A stretch of DNA of 64,000 nt. It comes from Candidatus Brocadia pituitae. GTDB lineage: Bacteria; Planctomycetota; Brocadiia; Brocadiales; Brocadiaceae. How positions within the stretch are numbered: position 1 is the first letter of the stretch; every line of letters starts with the position of its first letter. This document shows positions 1 through 7,812 of this stretch, in pieces. The DNA lies in contig AP021856.1 of assembly GCA_017347445.1 (NCBI GenBank), positions 3,046,613 to 3,110,612 on the forward strand, written 5' to 3'. Made by a program: the position numbers and the translations under genes. Under the pieces are notes generated by a model. The model ran no database searches, had not been told where the DNA came from, and saw only the letters and a list, made by a program, of their open reading frames with translations.

Positions 1-221
1 GTCTTTGCCTGCCATTCTGCATTAGCAAACTCACGCGCCCCCAGACCTGTTCCAAGGTCTGTAGGATGGCCATTCTCTCCATGACAGGTCTTGCAATGGC
101 TCATATACAATTTTGTTGCATCAATATCCCCAGCCCTTGAAATCGATGTCCCGGAAAAATAAGCAATTGCCCCTGCCATGACGGCCAACGATATTCCTGA
201 AAAAATCCCTCTCTTTTTCAT
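1..221 (-). CDS. c-type cytochrome, exported, partial (C-terminus beyond window)
   Basis: Reading leftwards from an ATG at 219-221 the first 73 codons are open and run off the window edge. The protein starts with a basic KKR stretch and a hydrophobic segment typical of a Sec signal peptide, then carries a single CKTCH haem-binding motif at about residues 43-47 followed by GENGHPTDLGTGLGAR. This is the layout of a small periplasmic class I monohaem cytochrome c, which would shuttle electrons in the periplasm or the anammoxosome lumen. A clear ribosome binding site (AAGGAGG) lies 8 bases upstream of the ATG. It leads the direction of the minus-strand group containing superoxide reductase and Hsp20 genes. 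Its redox partner cannot be told from sequence. Confidence 0.8.
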   Translation of the reverse strand, partial: MKKRGIFSGISLAVMAGAIAYFSGTSISRAGDIDATKLYMSHCKTCHGENGHPTDLGTGLGAREFANAEWQAK

Positions 222-342
222 CTCTTTTCCTCCTTAAAATTTGATAAAAAACACTACGAAACTATCTACCCTGATGGCCATAACGTAACTGAGCCACTTA
301 TCAGAGAATCAATCCTAAATTCACCGTATTCGCCGGCATATC

Positions 343-537
343 TTATTCCTCATACGTAAGAACCCGGATAATGCCCATAGTGCCGCCGTCATTGTTCGTG
401 GTGCTATCGCACACAGAAATCACCTTTTTAATCTTCCCCTGCTGAAGAAATTCATTTACTAACCTATCCAGTTCCACAAGCTCATTATGGACTTGAAAGA
501 TCTTGAGGGGCGAAGTAAACGTTTTCACCTTCACCAT
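343..537 (-). CDS. small conserved protein, Cse60-like
   Basis: A 64-aa cytosolic protein with AAGGAG 7 bases before the ATG. It has the pattern of small Cse60-like proteins: an N-terminal VKVKTFTSP strand, a central helix (LDRLVNEFLQQ), and a C-terminal DSTTNNDGGTMGIIRVLTYEE, where a Ser/Thr-rich loop leads to a hydrophobic final strand. The function of this family is unknown to me. It sits between the cytochrome and superoxide reductase genes on the same strand, 38 bases from the latter, so probably belongs to the same transcript. The family assignment is by eye and only moderately sure; that it is a real gene is supported by the ribosome binding site and the compact fit. Confidence 0.6.
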   Translation of the reverse strand: MVKVKTFTSPLKIFQVHNELVELDRLVNEFLQQGKIKKVISVCDSTTNNDGGTMGIIRVLTYEE

Positions 538-575
538 ACAACGACTCCTTCATAAAAATATGCACGGATATCAAT

Positions 576-944
576 TTATTTAGTCACATCCACCTCTTTT
601 GTGCCCTCCCAGATACCATGGAGGTTACAGCGGCTAAATACCCGAAGCGTTCTCTTTCCCTGATGATGCAAAACAACGCTTAGCGACACCTCCGGCTTGT
701 TGAGTTCAGCAGTAAAATCGACACGCGAGATATAGATGTGGCCGCAATACAGGTCTACAAACTGAATGAAGTGACCATTTTCCATTACGTGAGGCACCTC
801 TCCTACCTTTATGGTAACCGTAAATGGCTGCCCCACCTTGACAACTTCCGGTACGGAAATCACGGGCACATGTTTTTTTGCCGTGTCCGCAGGGCCGGCC
901 GCTAAGGTGTTGACCTGACAAAACAACGTACTCTCTGATGTCAT
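576..944 (-). CDS. superoxide reductase (neelaredoxin/desulfoferrodoxin-type)
   Basis: A 122-aa protein that reduces superoxide to hydrogen peroxide at a mononuclear Fe(His)4(Cys) centre, using electrons from rubredoxin-like donors. The expected ligands are visible: KHVPVI near residue 24, the PHVMENGHFIQFVDLYCG segment (two His, residues ~51-58), and the C-terminal CNLHGIW motif supplying the Cys and the last His (~residues 106-109). The N-terminal desulforedoxin domain of class I enzymes is absent, so this is the short class II type. GGGGAGGAAACA precedes the ATG. It lies 30 bases downstream of a ferredoxin gene on the same strand, a plausible electron donor by context. It fits an anaerobe that tolerates occasional O2 exposure. 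Confidence 0.85.
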   Translation of the reverse strand: MTSESTLFCQVNTLAAGPADTAKKHVPVISVPEVVKVGQPFTVTIKVGEVPHVMENGHFIQFVDLYCGHIYISRVDFTAELNKPEVSLSVVLHHQGKRTLRVFSRCNLHGIWEGTKEVDVTK

Positions 945-974
945 TGTTTCCTCCCCATTAAAATTATTTGAAAA

Positions 975-1175
975 TTAAATACTGCTTTTATACAGAGGCG
1001 CAGATACCCTCTTGATCGCTTTCACAGGGCATACCGGGATGCATCTTCCGCATTGGTTGCAGGTGTGCTGCATAATCTCTGCCTTCTCCGTCTTCATAAC
1101 GATTGACCCCACAGAACAAACGTGCAGACATTCTTCACAACCAACGCATTCAGCCTTATCTACAACAATAATCAT
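975..1175 (-). CDS. 2[4Fe-4S] ferredoxin
   Basis: A 66-aa bacterial-type ferredoxin with two complete cluster motifs: CVGCEECLHVC (residues ~10-20, with the partner Cys downstream) and CNQCGRCIPVCP (residues ~39-50). There is no signal peptide, so it acts in the cytoplasm or riboplasm as a low-potential electron carrier. It is located between the Hsp20 pair and superoxide reductase on the same strand with short gaps, suggesting co-transcription in a stress-response group. The ribosome binding site is weak. A role as electron donor to the superoxide reductase is inference from position only. Confidence 0.85.
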   Translation of the reverse strand: MIIVVDKAECVGCEECLHVCSVGSIVMKTEKAEIMQHTCNQCGRCIPVCPVKAIKRVSAPLYKSSI

Positions 1176-1237
1176 TTGAATGTCTCAAGGGGGGAATGAT
1201 CATGCATCCTTTTGCCCCCTGCAAAAGGGTAAAAGAT

Positions 1238-1648
1238 TTATTCGGCCTTGACTTCTATCTTCCGCGGTTTTATATGCTCTGCCTTGGGCAGGACAAGAGA
1301 CAAAACGCCATCCAACATCTTCGCTTCAATTTTATCACGATTAATTGCGTCTGAGATAACAAAATGCCGGTGATAGTGCCCAATCGCATATTCGTTATAC
1401 AACACCTTCTCGTCACGATACGCCTCTTGTGAAACCTCACCATTGATAACTAACTCGTTGTCACGGAGATCAATCGTAATGTGCTCCGTGTCTACTCCCG
1501 GCATGTCGATCAAAATTGTGAAATTGTCAGGTGTTTCATAAATATCAGACTGCGGGAAATACCAGTCACCCTTTCCCGTTAGAACGCATTTGTCAGGAGC
1601 AATCTTCTTTTTTTCAACTGTGGGATGTTCCCTTATTTCCATGGTCAT
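1238..1648 (-). CDS. Hsp20-family small heat shock protein (second of tandem pair)
   Basis: An ATP-independent holdase chaperone that binds unfolding proteins as oligomers. The alpha-crystallin domain spans roughly residues 35-130: SDIYETPDNFTILIDMPGVD, LVINGEV, and the A-x-x-x-GVLSLVLPK signature near the end, followed by a C-terminal PRKIEV tail (the IxI-like region). A GTG in frame lies upstream at 1663, but the AAAAGGAG ribosome binding site sits inside that extension, so the ATG at 1648 (or the next ATG at 1642) is the likely start. It follows the other Hsp20 gene with almost no gap, so both are probably made from one mRNA. The two paralogues are clearly diverged. Confidence 0.88.
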   Translation of the reverse strand: MTMEIREHPTVEKKKIAPDKCVLTGKGDWYFPQSDIYETPDNFTILIDMPGVDTEHITIDLRDNELVINGEVSQEAYRDEKVLYNEYAIGHYHRHFVISDAINRDKIEAKMLDGVLSLVLPKAEHIKPRKIEVKAE

Positions 1649-1662
1649 GGTTCTCCTTTTCA

Positions 1663-2112
1663 CTAGGCTTTCTGAATTACTACCTGCTTGGGTTTTGCCT
1701 CGGCGGCCCTCGGGAGCGTTACCAGCAAAACGCCGTTTTTGTATGAGGCCGTTACCTCTTCCACATCGGCTTTTTCAGGCAACATAATGGAACGCGCAAA
1801 TGTCCCATAGCTCCGTTCCCGGCGTAAATAGGTTGTTTTTACACCAAAGGCAACCGGTTTTCTTTCCCCCTTAATCGTTAAAACGTCGTCCATCACCTGG
1901 ATGTCCAGATCGCTGATCCTGATTCCGGGAAGTTCCGCACGAACGAAAACACTCGATTCATTTAACGACACAATAATCGGAGGGAATTCCATTGCTGCAT
2001 ACCCTTCACCGCGCGGTGCAGAGCTTAAAACATTTAACAAATCGCTCATTTCGCCCTGAATATGGGCAAGGGTATCAAGCGGACCCGTCCTTTCCCATTT
2101 TATAAGACCCAT
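1663..2112 (-). CDS. Hsp20-family small heat shock protein (first of tandem pair)
   Basis: A 149-aa small heat shock protein. The alpha-crystallin domain (about residues 45-140) is shown by PPIIVSLNESSVFVRAELPG, LTIKGER, RRERSYGTFARSIMLP and YKNGVLLVTLPRA. The N-terminal arm (WERTGPLDTLAHIQGEMSDLL) is the usual helical substrate-binding region. A GAGGGGGTG ribosome binding site precedes the ATG by 8 bases. It heads the Hsp20-Hsp20-ferredoxin-superoxide reductase-small protein-cytochrome string on the minus strand, and the 580-base gap upstream probably holds its promoter. No convincing heat-shock sigma promoter or thermosensor hairpin could be picked out. Confidence 0.9.
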   Translation of the reverse strand: MGLIKWERTGPLDTLAHIQGEMSDLLNVLSSAPRGEGYAAMEFPPIIVSLNESSVFVRAELPGIRISDLDIQVMDDVLTIKGERKPVAFGVKTTYLRRERSYGTFARSIMLPEKADVEEVTASYKNGVLLVTLPRAAEAKPKQVVIQKA

Positions 2113-2690
2113 AAATAGTCACCCCCTCTCCATCGCATAATGTACCAAACAGAAACTAAACTGCGCTTAACATAACAATACATAATCCTTCTATCTTTAT
2201 TTAAACGTTTTATCAATAGGAAATGTTTCGTTTGAAAAATGTTCTCCCGATTCGTTCTTTCTTTGCATTTGGTTCTTGCCTATCCAGGATTTTGGACATA
2301 TCGTTCTAAACTCCTGGATTTCTTTCTCTCTTCGGTTTTTTTCAAATCTTTCCGAAATCCTGAGGGACACGAATCATTTCTCTTGTAGTAACAGCGATTT
2401 ATCACGACCTTTCATCAATTGGTTTCCCGGAAAGACCCGTGAAAGAACAAGGGCAATTCTATATGAGAAATACAACACGCAACAAAGATGCCAATGGGTA
2501 GAAATCGCCGGCAGCGAAGAAATAAGCGGGCAAGGGTTTTTCATAACCCACCAGCATTTGTAATTTTTTCTGAACATAAATAGCATCTCATGATGTGAAC
2601 CGCGAAATAATCATAATATAGGCAAACCCTAAGTGATCAGTGGGCGCAAAGTAGTGGGCCTTTATTAGCCGTTTAAACAGTTTAAACGGT
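2113..2690. other. intergenic region between hsp20 and hicA
   Basis: No convincing gene. It must contain the promoter of the hsp20 group. Short open frames here lack ribosome binding sites and family resemblance. The right part holds a c-di-GMP-aptamer-like sequence on the plus strand (listed separately). Confidence 0.5.
2612..2690 (+). ncRNA. degenerate c-di-GMP-I (GEMM) aptamer-like sequence
   Basis: The plus strand carries GGCAAACC (2621-2628), a short stem capped by a GTGA (GNRA) tetraloop, GCGCAAAG (2644-2651) and GGGCCT (2656-2661) in the order and spacing of class I cyclic-di-GMP riboswitches. The same set occurs in the better copy at 3320. The second helix is not convincing, and there is no plus-strand gene downstream before the antisense hicA/hicB genes, so this is probably a relic or a displaced copy. 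Call is by motif only. Confidence 0.45.
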
Positions 2691-2706
2691 TTAAACAGTT
2701 TCAACG
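2669..2706. repeat. GTTTAAAC palindrome cluster at the 3' end of hicA
   Basis: Three copies of GTTTAAAC-like octamers separated by AG/GG form overlapping inverted repeats (CCGTTTAAACAG ... CTGTTTAAACGG-like). The hicA stop codon lies inside. It could fold as a terminator-like hairpin but no T-run follows. A related CAGTTTAAACGG occurs near 34792. Confidence 0.5.
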
Positions 2707-2909
2707 GTAAGTCCGGCTTCCCTGATAATCGCACGCAAGGTGCCTTTGGGGATGTCTTTTCCGGGATGATTGGGAATGGCAATCCGTCTGCGAGTGGTTG
2801 TATTATACCATATTTCATGGCTTCCTTTTGCATAACGATCAAATACAAAGCCCGCTTTGCGCAATTTGTGGATAACATCAATTGGTTTCAAAGAGAGGAG
2901 GCTGGTCAT
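2691..2909 (-). CDS. hicA: HicA-type mRNA interferase toxin
   Basis: A 72-aa YcfA/HicA-fold protein. Its dsRBD-like fold pattern is clear: a helix (IDVIHKLRKAGF), the catalytic-type GSHEIWYN motif with the conserved His (~residue 31), then IAIPNHPGKDIPKGTLRAIIREAGLT, the hallmark C-terminal half of the family. HicA toxins cleave mRNA and are neutralised by a HicB partner encoded next to them. The ATG overlaps the stop of the upstream hicB remnant (ATGA), the normal coupling. The toxin frame looks intact while the antitoxin is broken, so the toxin may be silent, inactive, or controlled by another HicB. Confidence 0.85.
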   Translation of the reverse strand: MTSLLSLKPIDVIHKLRKAGFVFDRYAKGSHEIWYNTTTRRRIAIPNHPGKDIPKGTLRAIIREAGLTVETV

Positions 2910-3159
2910 CCCTCTAAGGGGACGGGAATTTTTATTTCGAAGTTCCCTTTTTGTGCCAGTTTTGAAGTTAATTCTTTAGGAAGAGGGTCATTGTGTTCAA
3001 TGCAAGACTCGACGATTTTTCTGGCTACATCCTGGGCTATTTCCAGAGTTTTTGCAATTGTGCGACCCTGAGCAATAAGTCCTTGAATTGTCGGCTTGTA
3101 GCCAGACAGCCGCCTTCTTAGAGCGGTTCGATTGTTATAGGTATTAAGTATTCTGCCAT
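2906..3159 (-). pseudogene. hicB: HicB-type antitoxin, broken by a stop and a frameshift
   Basis: From the ATG at 3157-3159 the frame reads MAEYLIPITIEPL and then hits TAA where the family has Glu (the usual EEGGYLATSP region). After CLATS it needs one extra base to continue as PTIQGLIAQGRTIAKTLEIA and so on to the C-terminal KIPVPLEG and stop at 2906. The 254-bp span is one base short of a whole number of codons, matching a single-base deletion near 3100. Intact HicB is a partial RNase H-fold antitoxin and repressor; this copy could make only a 13-residue peptide. Two independent lesions make a single sequencing error an unlikely explanation, though it should be checked. Confidence 0.75.
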
Positions 3160-3317
3160 TGTATGACCCTGCGAGAAGAGCTTATCAAAAGGTAATACTA
3201 TGTCAAGATATACGGAGATGGTTTCATCTGTCTTGAAACATTGCATATTTATTACTTGACACTTACCTGTGAATTTGACAGAATGCCCGACAATTTAAAC
3301 AACACCGAAAGAAAGAC

Positions 3318-3440
3318 ACACGATAAGGGCAAACCCTGAGCGATCCGGGAACGCAAAGGAAAGGGTCTTTAAAACGGACACGGAAGTCCGGAAAGGCTGA
3401 AAAGTCTTTTGAGTACACCGTAAGGAATCTGCTGAAAAGA
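3318..3440 (+). ncRNA. cyclic-di-GMP-I riboswitch (GEMM-like) aptamer
   Basis: The leader contains GGGCAAACC (3327-3335), a stem CCC..GGG capped by a GCGA (GNRA) tetraloop, ACGCAAAG (3350-3357) and GGGTCT, the conserved core of class I c-di-GMP aptamers, where the tetraloop docks into the opposite helix. A second helical region with GGACACGGAAGTCC follows. It sits 110 bases upstream of a terminator and 200 bases before an exported repeat protein, the kind of surface gene these riboswitches control. The exact 3' boundary is approximate; the cyclic-AMP-GMP variant of the class cannot be excluded. Confidence 0.7.
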
Positions 3441-3442
3441 CA

Positions 3443-3498
3443 GCCTTACTGCCGAAGATGTTTCGTAAAAATCTTTGCAGTAGGGCTTTTTTGTTTTT
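3443..3498 (+). terminator. intrinsic terminator, expression platform of the riboswitch
   Basis: GCCTTACTGC (3443-3452) pairs with GCAGTAGGGC (3477-3486) with one G-U, an inner CGAAGAT/ATCTTTG helix extends it, and TTTTTTG follows. It lies between the aptamer and the start codon at 3548, so premature termination is the likely control mode. Confidence 0.75.
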
Positions 3499-3547
3499 AA
3501 CAAATTTTTTCCTGAGAAAAAATTTGAGAGAAAAGGAGATGGGTAAA

Positions 3548-3991
3548 ATGAAGAAGAACACGGTTCTTGTAGTGTCTGCAGCCCTGTTACTGACCATGGT
3601 ATTGGCAAATACGCTTGTGGTAGAGCACGAGCACAAAGGCAAACCTTCGAATGCAGAGGTCATGCAAAAGACCCACAAGCTCCAGATGCCTTTTATCGCC
3701 AATGAGGGGCAGCTTGATGAACGTGTGGCATTTTATGCCAGGACGTTCGGGGGCATGGTGTTTGTCACAAAGGACGGAGAGATTGTCTATTCGTTGCCGG
3801 CAGGCCGGGAGGAAGGGCGCCAGGGGAACAGCGGGGCGGAGGAGCAGGGGAGAAATGCTGTATCGGGGTGGCATGGACAAGCCTTGCTTGTCCGTGCGGC
3901 ATCTGAATTTGCGGCAAATGGATATGTGCCTCTTTTCCGGGCTGATAAAGCCAGTTGCCCCCGGATCGTGTTCTTGCAAAATCACTGTTAG
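3548..3991 (+). pseudogene. secreted SBBP/Vps62-like protein, N-terminal fragment
   Basis: Starts at ATG 3548 (AAAGGAG nine bases upstream). It has a signal peptide ([20 protein letters not shown]) and the N-terminal domain seen in SBBP-repeat proteins ([34 protein letters not shown]). The frame is then led into an inserted 185-bp palindrome-bounded element at 3866 and stops at 3991. Deleting 3866-4050 joins ...NAVS directly to NSNPGVLPAN in frame. The native product would be a large exported, probably surface or extracellular, protein under c-di-GMP control. As it stands this fragment alone would be a 147-aa truncated exported peptide. Confidence 0.75.
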
Positions 3992-4050
3992 CCGCATATC
4001 TCCCCGGGTTGCAAAAAGGCACGGACAAACAGAGTTTGTCCATGCCACCC
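3866..4050. mobile_element. 185-bp palindrome-bounded MITE-like insert
   Basis: The ends are inverted copies: GGGTGGCATGGACAAGC at the left and its near complement at the right, each itself an internal palindrome (GGACAAGC...GCTTGTCC). Length 185 is not divisible by three and causes the frameshift in the host gene; its removal restores the frame exactly. The same end palindrome occurs once more at 51655-51690. No obvious target duplication was found. Confidence 0.6.
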
Positions 4051-6720
4051 AATAGCAATCCCGGTGTTTTGCCTGCCAATTACAATGCAAATATCAAGCC
4101 TGTCATCCAGGCGGATTTGCTGCCTGAACCTTTGAGTTTGTTGAATACCGGCGTGTGTGCCGTCGGTACCATTTCAAAAGGTTTAAATAATGGGGTTCAG
4201 GTTGCAAACTTGAACCCGCAAGGCGGGAATGGGGCGTATAATGCAACCCCAACCACCCCTACAAAAACCGTTGCACTGAAAGAGGAATTTATCGGCGCAA
4301 AGATTTCTGGGATAAAAGGCGAAGACGAGTCTGTAACAAAGGTCAGCTATTTCAAGGGAAACGACCCCTCCAAATGGAAGAACAATATCTCCACGTATGA
4401 ATTGGTAAACCTTGGGGAGATTTATGATGGCATCGAACTGAAATTAAAGGCGCACGGGAATAATGTGGAAAAACTCCTTTACGTAAAACCAGGCGCTGTT
4501 CCAGAGCAGATTAAGATCAGCCTGAGCGACATGCGAGATTGCGGAGTGCAGAATGCGGAGTGCGAAACAGCAAATCCGAAATCCGAATTCCAAAATCTGA
4601 AATTACAAGTAAATGAACACGGCGAGCTTGTGGCGGAGACGGAGCTCGGGCCTGTAAAATTCACCAAACCCATTGCGTATCAGATGATTGATGGGAAGAG
4701 GGTGGAGGTTGCAGTGGACTACATACTGCAAAACACGAAATCCGAAACACGAAACTCGAAACGTCAAAATCCAAAACTTGTGGTGAGCGAAGTCGAACCA
4801 TCCAAAATCCAAGACGTTGAGGCAGAAGTTTCAAATCCGAAATCTAAAATCGCAAATCGTAAATTCGAGTACGGTTTCACCGTCGCCTCCTACGACCGCA
4901 CAAAAGACCTCGTCATCGACCCCCTGCTGGCATCCACGTACCTGGGTGGGTCTGGTGAGGATTATGCCTGGTCTATCGCCCTCGATACAAGTGGAAACGT
5001 ATATGTAACGGGGGTCACTTATTCATCGGACTTTCCGGCCACGAGCGGTGCATATGATACCTCTTTTAGTGGTGGTGGCAAAGTCTTTGTCTCAAAACTG
5101 GGCGGTGGATTAACCAGTCTGCTTGCCTCCACGTTCCTGGGTGGGAATTCTGATGATCGGGGTTATTCTCTCATCCTCGACACAAACGGGAACGTATATG
5201 TAACGGGGCTTGCTGGGCCAAATTTTCCGACCACGAGCGGGGCATATGATACCTCTTTTGATGGTGGTTATGATGTCTTTGTCTCGAAGCTGGATGGTGG
5301 ATTAACCAACCTGCTTGCCTCTACGTTCCTAGGCGGATCTAGTGAGGATTGGGGTTATTCTCTCTGCCTCGATACAAGTGGAAACGTATATGTGACGGGG
5401 TTTACTACGTCAACAGACTTTCCAACCACGGATGGGGCGTATGATACCTCTTTTAATGGTGGTTATGATGTCTTTATCTCGAAGCTGAACAGTGGATTAA
5501 CGAACCTGCTAGCCTCCACGTACCTGGGCGGGTATGATGCTGATATTGGTTATGCTCTCCGCCTCGATACAAGTGGAAACGTGTATGTAACGGGGGTCAC
5601 TTATTCATCGGACTTTCCGGCCACGAGCGGGGCGTATGATACCTCTTGGAATGGTGCTGATGCTGATGTCTTTGTCTCGAAGCTGAACAGTGGATTAACG
5701 AGACTGCTGGCCTCCACGTTCCTGGGCGGGTCTAGTTTTGATGAGGGTTATTCTCTTGCCCTCGATACAAACGAGAACATATATGTGACAGGGTATACTT
5801 ATTCAACCCACTTTCCGATGACGAACGGGGCTTATGATACCAATTATAACGGTGGTGAAATTGATGTCTTTGTCTCGAAGCTGGACGGTAATCTTTCCGC
5901 CTCTGCTGCAACCACACCTACACCCACCCCGTCTCCATCGCCATCACCGACGCCGACAATAACCCCAGAAGTAGATCCTCTTCTTGAAAAATACGCACCG
6001 ATTTTATATATGCACTCGAAGGAGCGTTTTCATCCCACAAATGTTAAGGTGATGTTAGATAATTCAGAATTATACGAAAAAAAATGTAAAAAAGAGAAGA
6101 AAACTGGTGCTTGTAAAAAATATGAAGGAGCACAAGTTCTTGACAACAAAGATAAAAAGCTTTCTTTAGCGCAATTAATGAATGAATATAATGATAATGT
6201 TTATTATCTTCAGCTAAAAAAGGAAGCAAAGAAAAAGGTGAAAAAGGATTGGAAAGAGCGTCAGACTGTTTACGCTCGTCAAACTAAAGACACTAACGAA
6301 GATGGTAAAGAGAAAACAATTCTGCAATATTGGTTTTTTTATGTTTACAATGATTGGGGTACATCGGATAAATTAGGTAATACACATGAGGGAGACTGGG
6401 AGATGATTCAAATTGAGCTTGGGGAAAATAAACAACCGGAGCGCATTTCCTTTTCCTACCACCATGGAGGAGTAACATTTGGATGGGATGACAAAGATGA
6501 AGATAATAAAGATAAAGTGAGTAAAGATGGCAATCATCCCCATGTGTATGTAACACTGGGCGGACATGGATGTTGGAATTCACCAGATGATCATACCTGG
6601 TATCAGAGAAAAGCTCTTGATTGCTGGAAGTGTACAGACAAGACAGATCGTTACGGGGATGTATTGCACCCAAATTCTATGTCTGACAGTGAAATTAGTG
6701 AAATACAATCTAGTGCTTAA
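3955..6720 (+). pseudogene. SBBP beta-propeller repeat / Vps62-like protein, middle fragment
   Basis: Continuation of the gene starting at 3548, up to the IS630 insertion. The true part begins after the insert at 4051. It shows the conserved pre-repeat domain (VTKVSYFKGNDPSKWK, IYDGIELKLKAHGNNVEKLLY). Five tandem SBBP repeats of about 64-66 aa (about 4925-5905) follow, each with LASTYLGG, LDTSGNVYVTG and DFP.T.GAYDT. Next come a Thr/Pro/Ser linker (5914-5966) and a Vps62-like domain (LLEKYAPILYMHSKERFHP, YWFFYVYNDW, HEGDWEMIQIEL, HPHVYVTLGGHGCW). The last codons run into the TA of the IS630 element. The SBBP region should form a beta-propeller-like extracellular structure; the role of Vps62-like domains in bacteria is unclear. 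Parts of 4515-4870 look like simple AAATCCGAAATC-type repeats. Confidence 0.75.
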
Positions 6721-7790
6721 TTGCATAAATTCATTATAGTATTTCTTAATTGCGAACCCTTAACCTCTCTCTTACGCCACACGAGAGGTTTTGCATTCGG
6801 TTGATAAGCTTCGATGAATGCCTCGATTGCACACCTCAATTGCTCAACACTTTTAAAGCTGGCGTTCTTCAAAGCTTTTCTCGAAAGAATACCAAACCAT
6901 ATTTCCACCTGATTGAGCCAACTTGCAGAAGTAGGTGTAAAATGGAATTTAACATTCGGGTGTGCTGCCAACCATTCCCCGTTTCGCTTGTGAATACAGT
7001 AGTTGTCGAGAATAACATGGATTTCCTTCTTGTCGCTATCCGGTAAATCCAAAAGCAGTTGATCCATGAATGCCAGAAATTCCACCCGTCTTTTTAATTC
7101 TGTTGTTTGCGTATGAATAGTTCCTGTTGCCACGTTGAGAGCTGCAAACAGGTTCAGCGTCCCATGACGCTTATAGGTACTTTTAAGACCATGTACGATT
7201 TTTCTGTTGCTTGTACATACATAGCCTTTGGTTCGCTCTAAAGCTTGTATACTTGGCTTTTCGTCAACAGAAATCACTATGGCATTCTCTGGCGGGGACA
7301 GGTATAAACCTGCGATATCGGCCGCCTTGGTCGTAAATTCCGGGTCAGTACTCACACACCAGCTTCTTTGCCGCGCAAGGCAAATGCCTTCCTTTCGAAG
7401 AATACGCCAGACGGCATCGTCTGATGCCCCCAAATGCTTTGCAAGGGAGGGACCATCCCAACTTGCCTGTCCTTTTGGCGGCTCAAGCTCCAATGTCTTC
7501 AAAACCTGATTGCGAAACTCCTTATCATATTTCGCAGGTTTGCCGGAACGAGGCAGATCGTACAAGCCTTTGATCCCGTTTGTACTAAAGCGACCACGCC
7601 ACTCAATAACAGTTTTCTGGGATGTCCCAAGGGCTGTGGCCACCTTATTCACCTGCTCTCCGGCAAGCAGCATGTTCATGATTTTAGCTCGTCCAACAAG
7701 CCTCCACTCTGCACTCCGACTATTAGCCCATTCGGCAAGAATCTGCCGATCTTGCTCCGAACAACAAGGTATTGGTGCTTTTCTTGGCAT
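6717..7790 (-). CDS. IS630-family DDE transposase
   Basis: A 357-aa transposase. An N-terminal helix-turn-helix region (VNKVATALGTSQKTVIEWRGRF, residues ~50-71) is followed by the homeodomain-like second HTH. The DDE catalytic core follows: VISVDEKPSIQALE (first Asp ~172), VILDNYCIHK (second Asp) and PTSASWLNQVEIWFGIL (Glu), the standard IS630 signatures. AAGGAGG precedes the ATG. The nested IS4-like element is inserted 22 bases upstream of the start codon, so the original promoter has been separated from the gene; expression now depends on readthrough or on the inserted element. The frame itself looks intact. Confidence 0.9.
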   Translation of the reverse strand: MPRKAPIPCCSEQDRQILAEWANSRSAEWRLVGRAKIMNMLLAGEQVNKVATALGTSQKTVIEWRGRFSTNGIKGLYDLPRSGKPAKYDKEFRNQVLKTLELEPPKGQASWDGPSLAKHLGASDDAVWRILRKEGICLARQRSWCVSTDPEFTTKAADIAGLYLSPPENAIVISVDEKPSIQALERTKGYVCTSNRKIVHGLKSTYKRHGTLNLFAALNVATGTIHTQTTELKRRVEFLAFMDQLLLDLPDSDKKEIHVILDNYCIHKRNGEWLAAHPNVKFHFTPTSASWLNQVEIWFGILSRKALKNASFKSVEQLRCAIEAFIEAYQPNAKPLVWRKREVKGSQLRNTIMNLCN

Positions 7791-7812
7791 GGCAGACCTC
7801 CTTCATATAGAA

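Noticed and set aside
2276-2563. 95-codon plus-strand frame between hsp20 and hicA
   Set aside because: No ribosome binding site, no recognisable motif, and no codon pattern unlike background.
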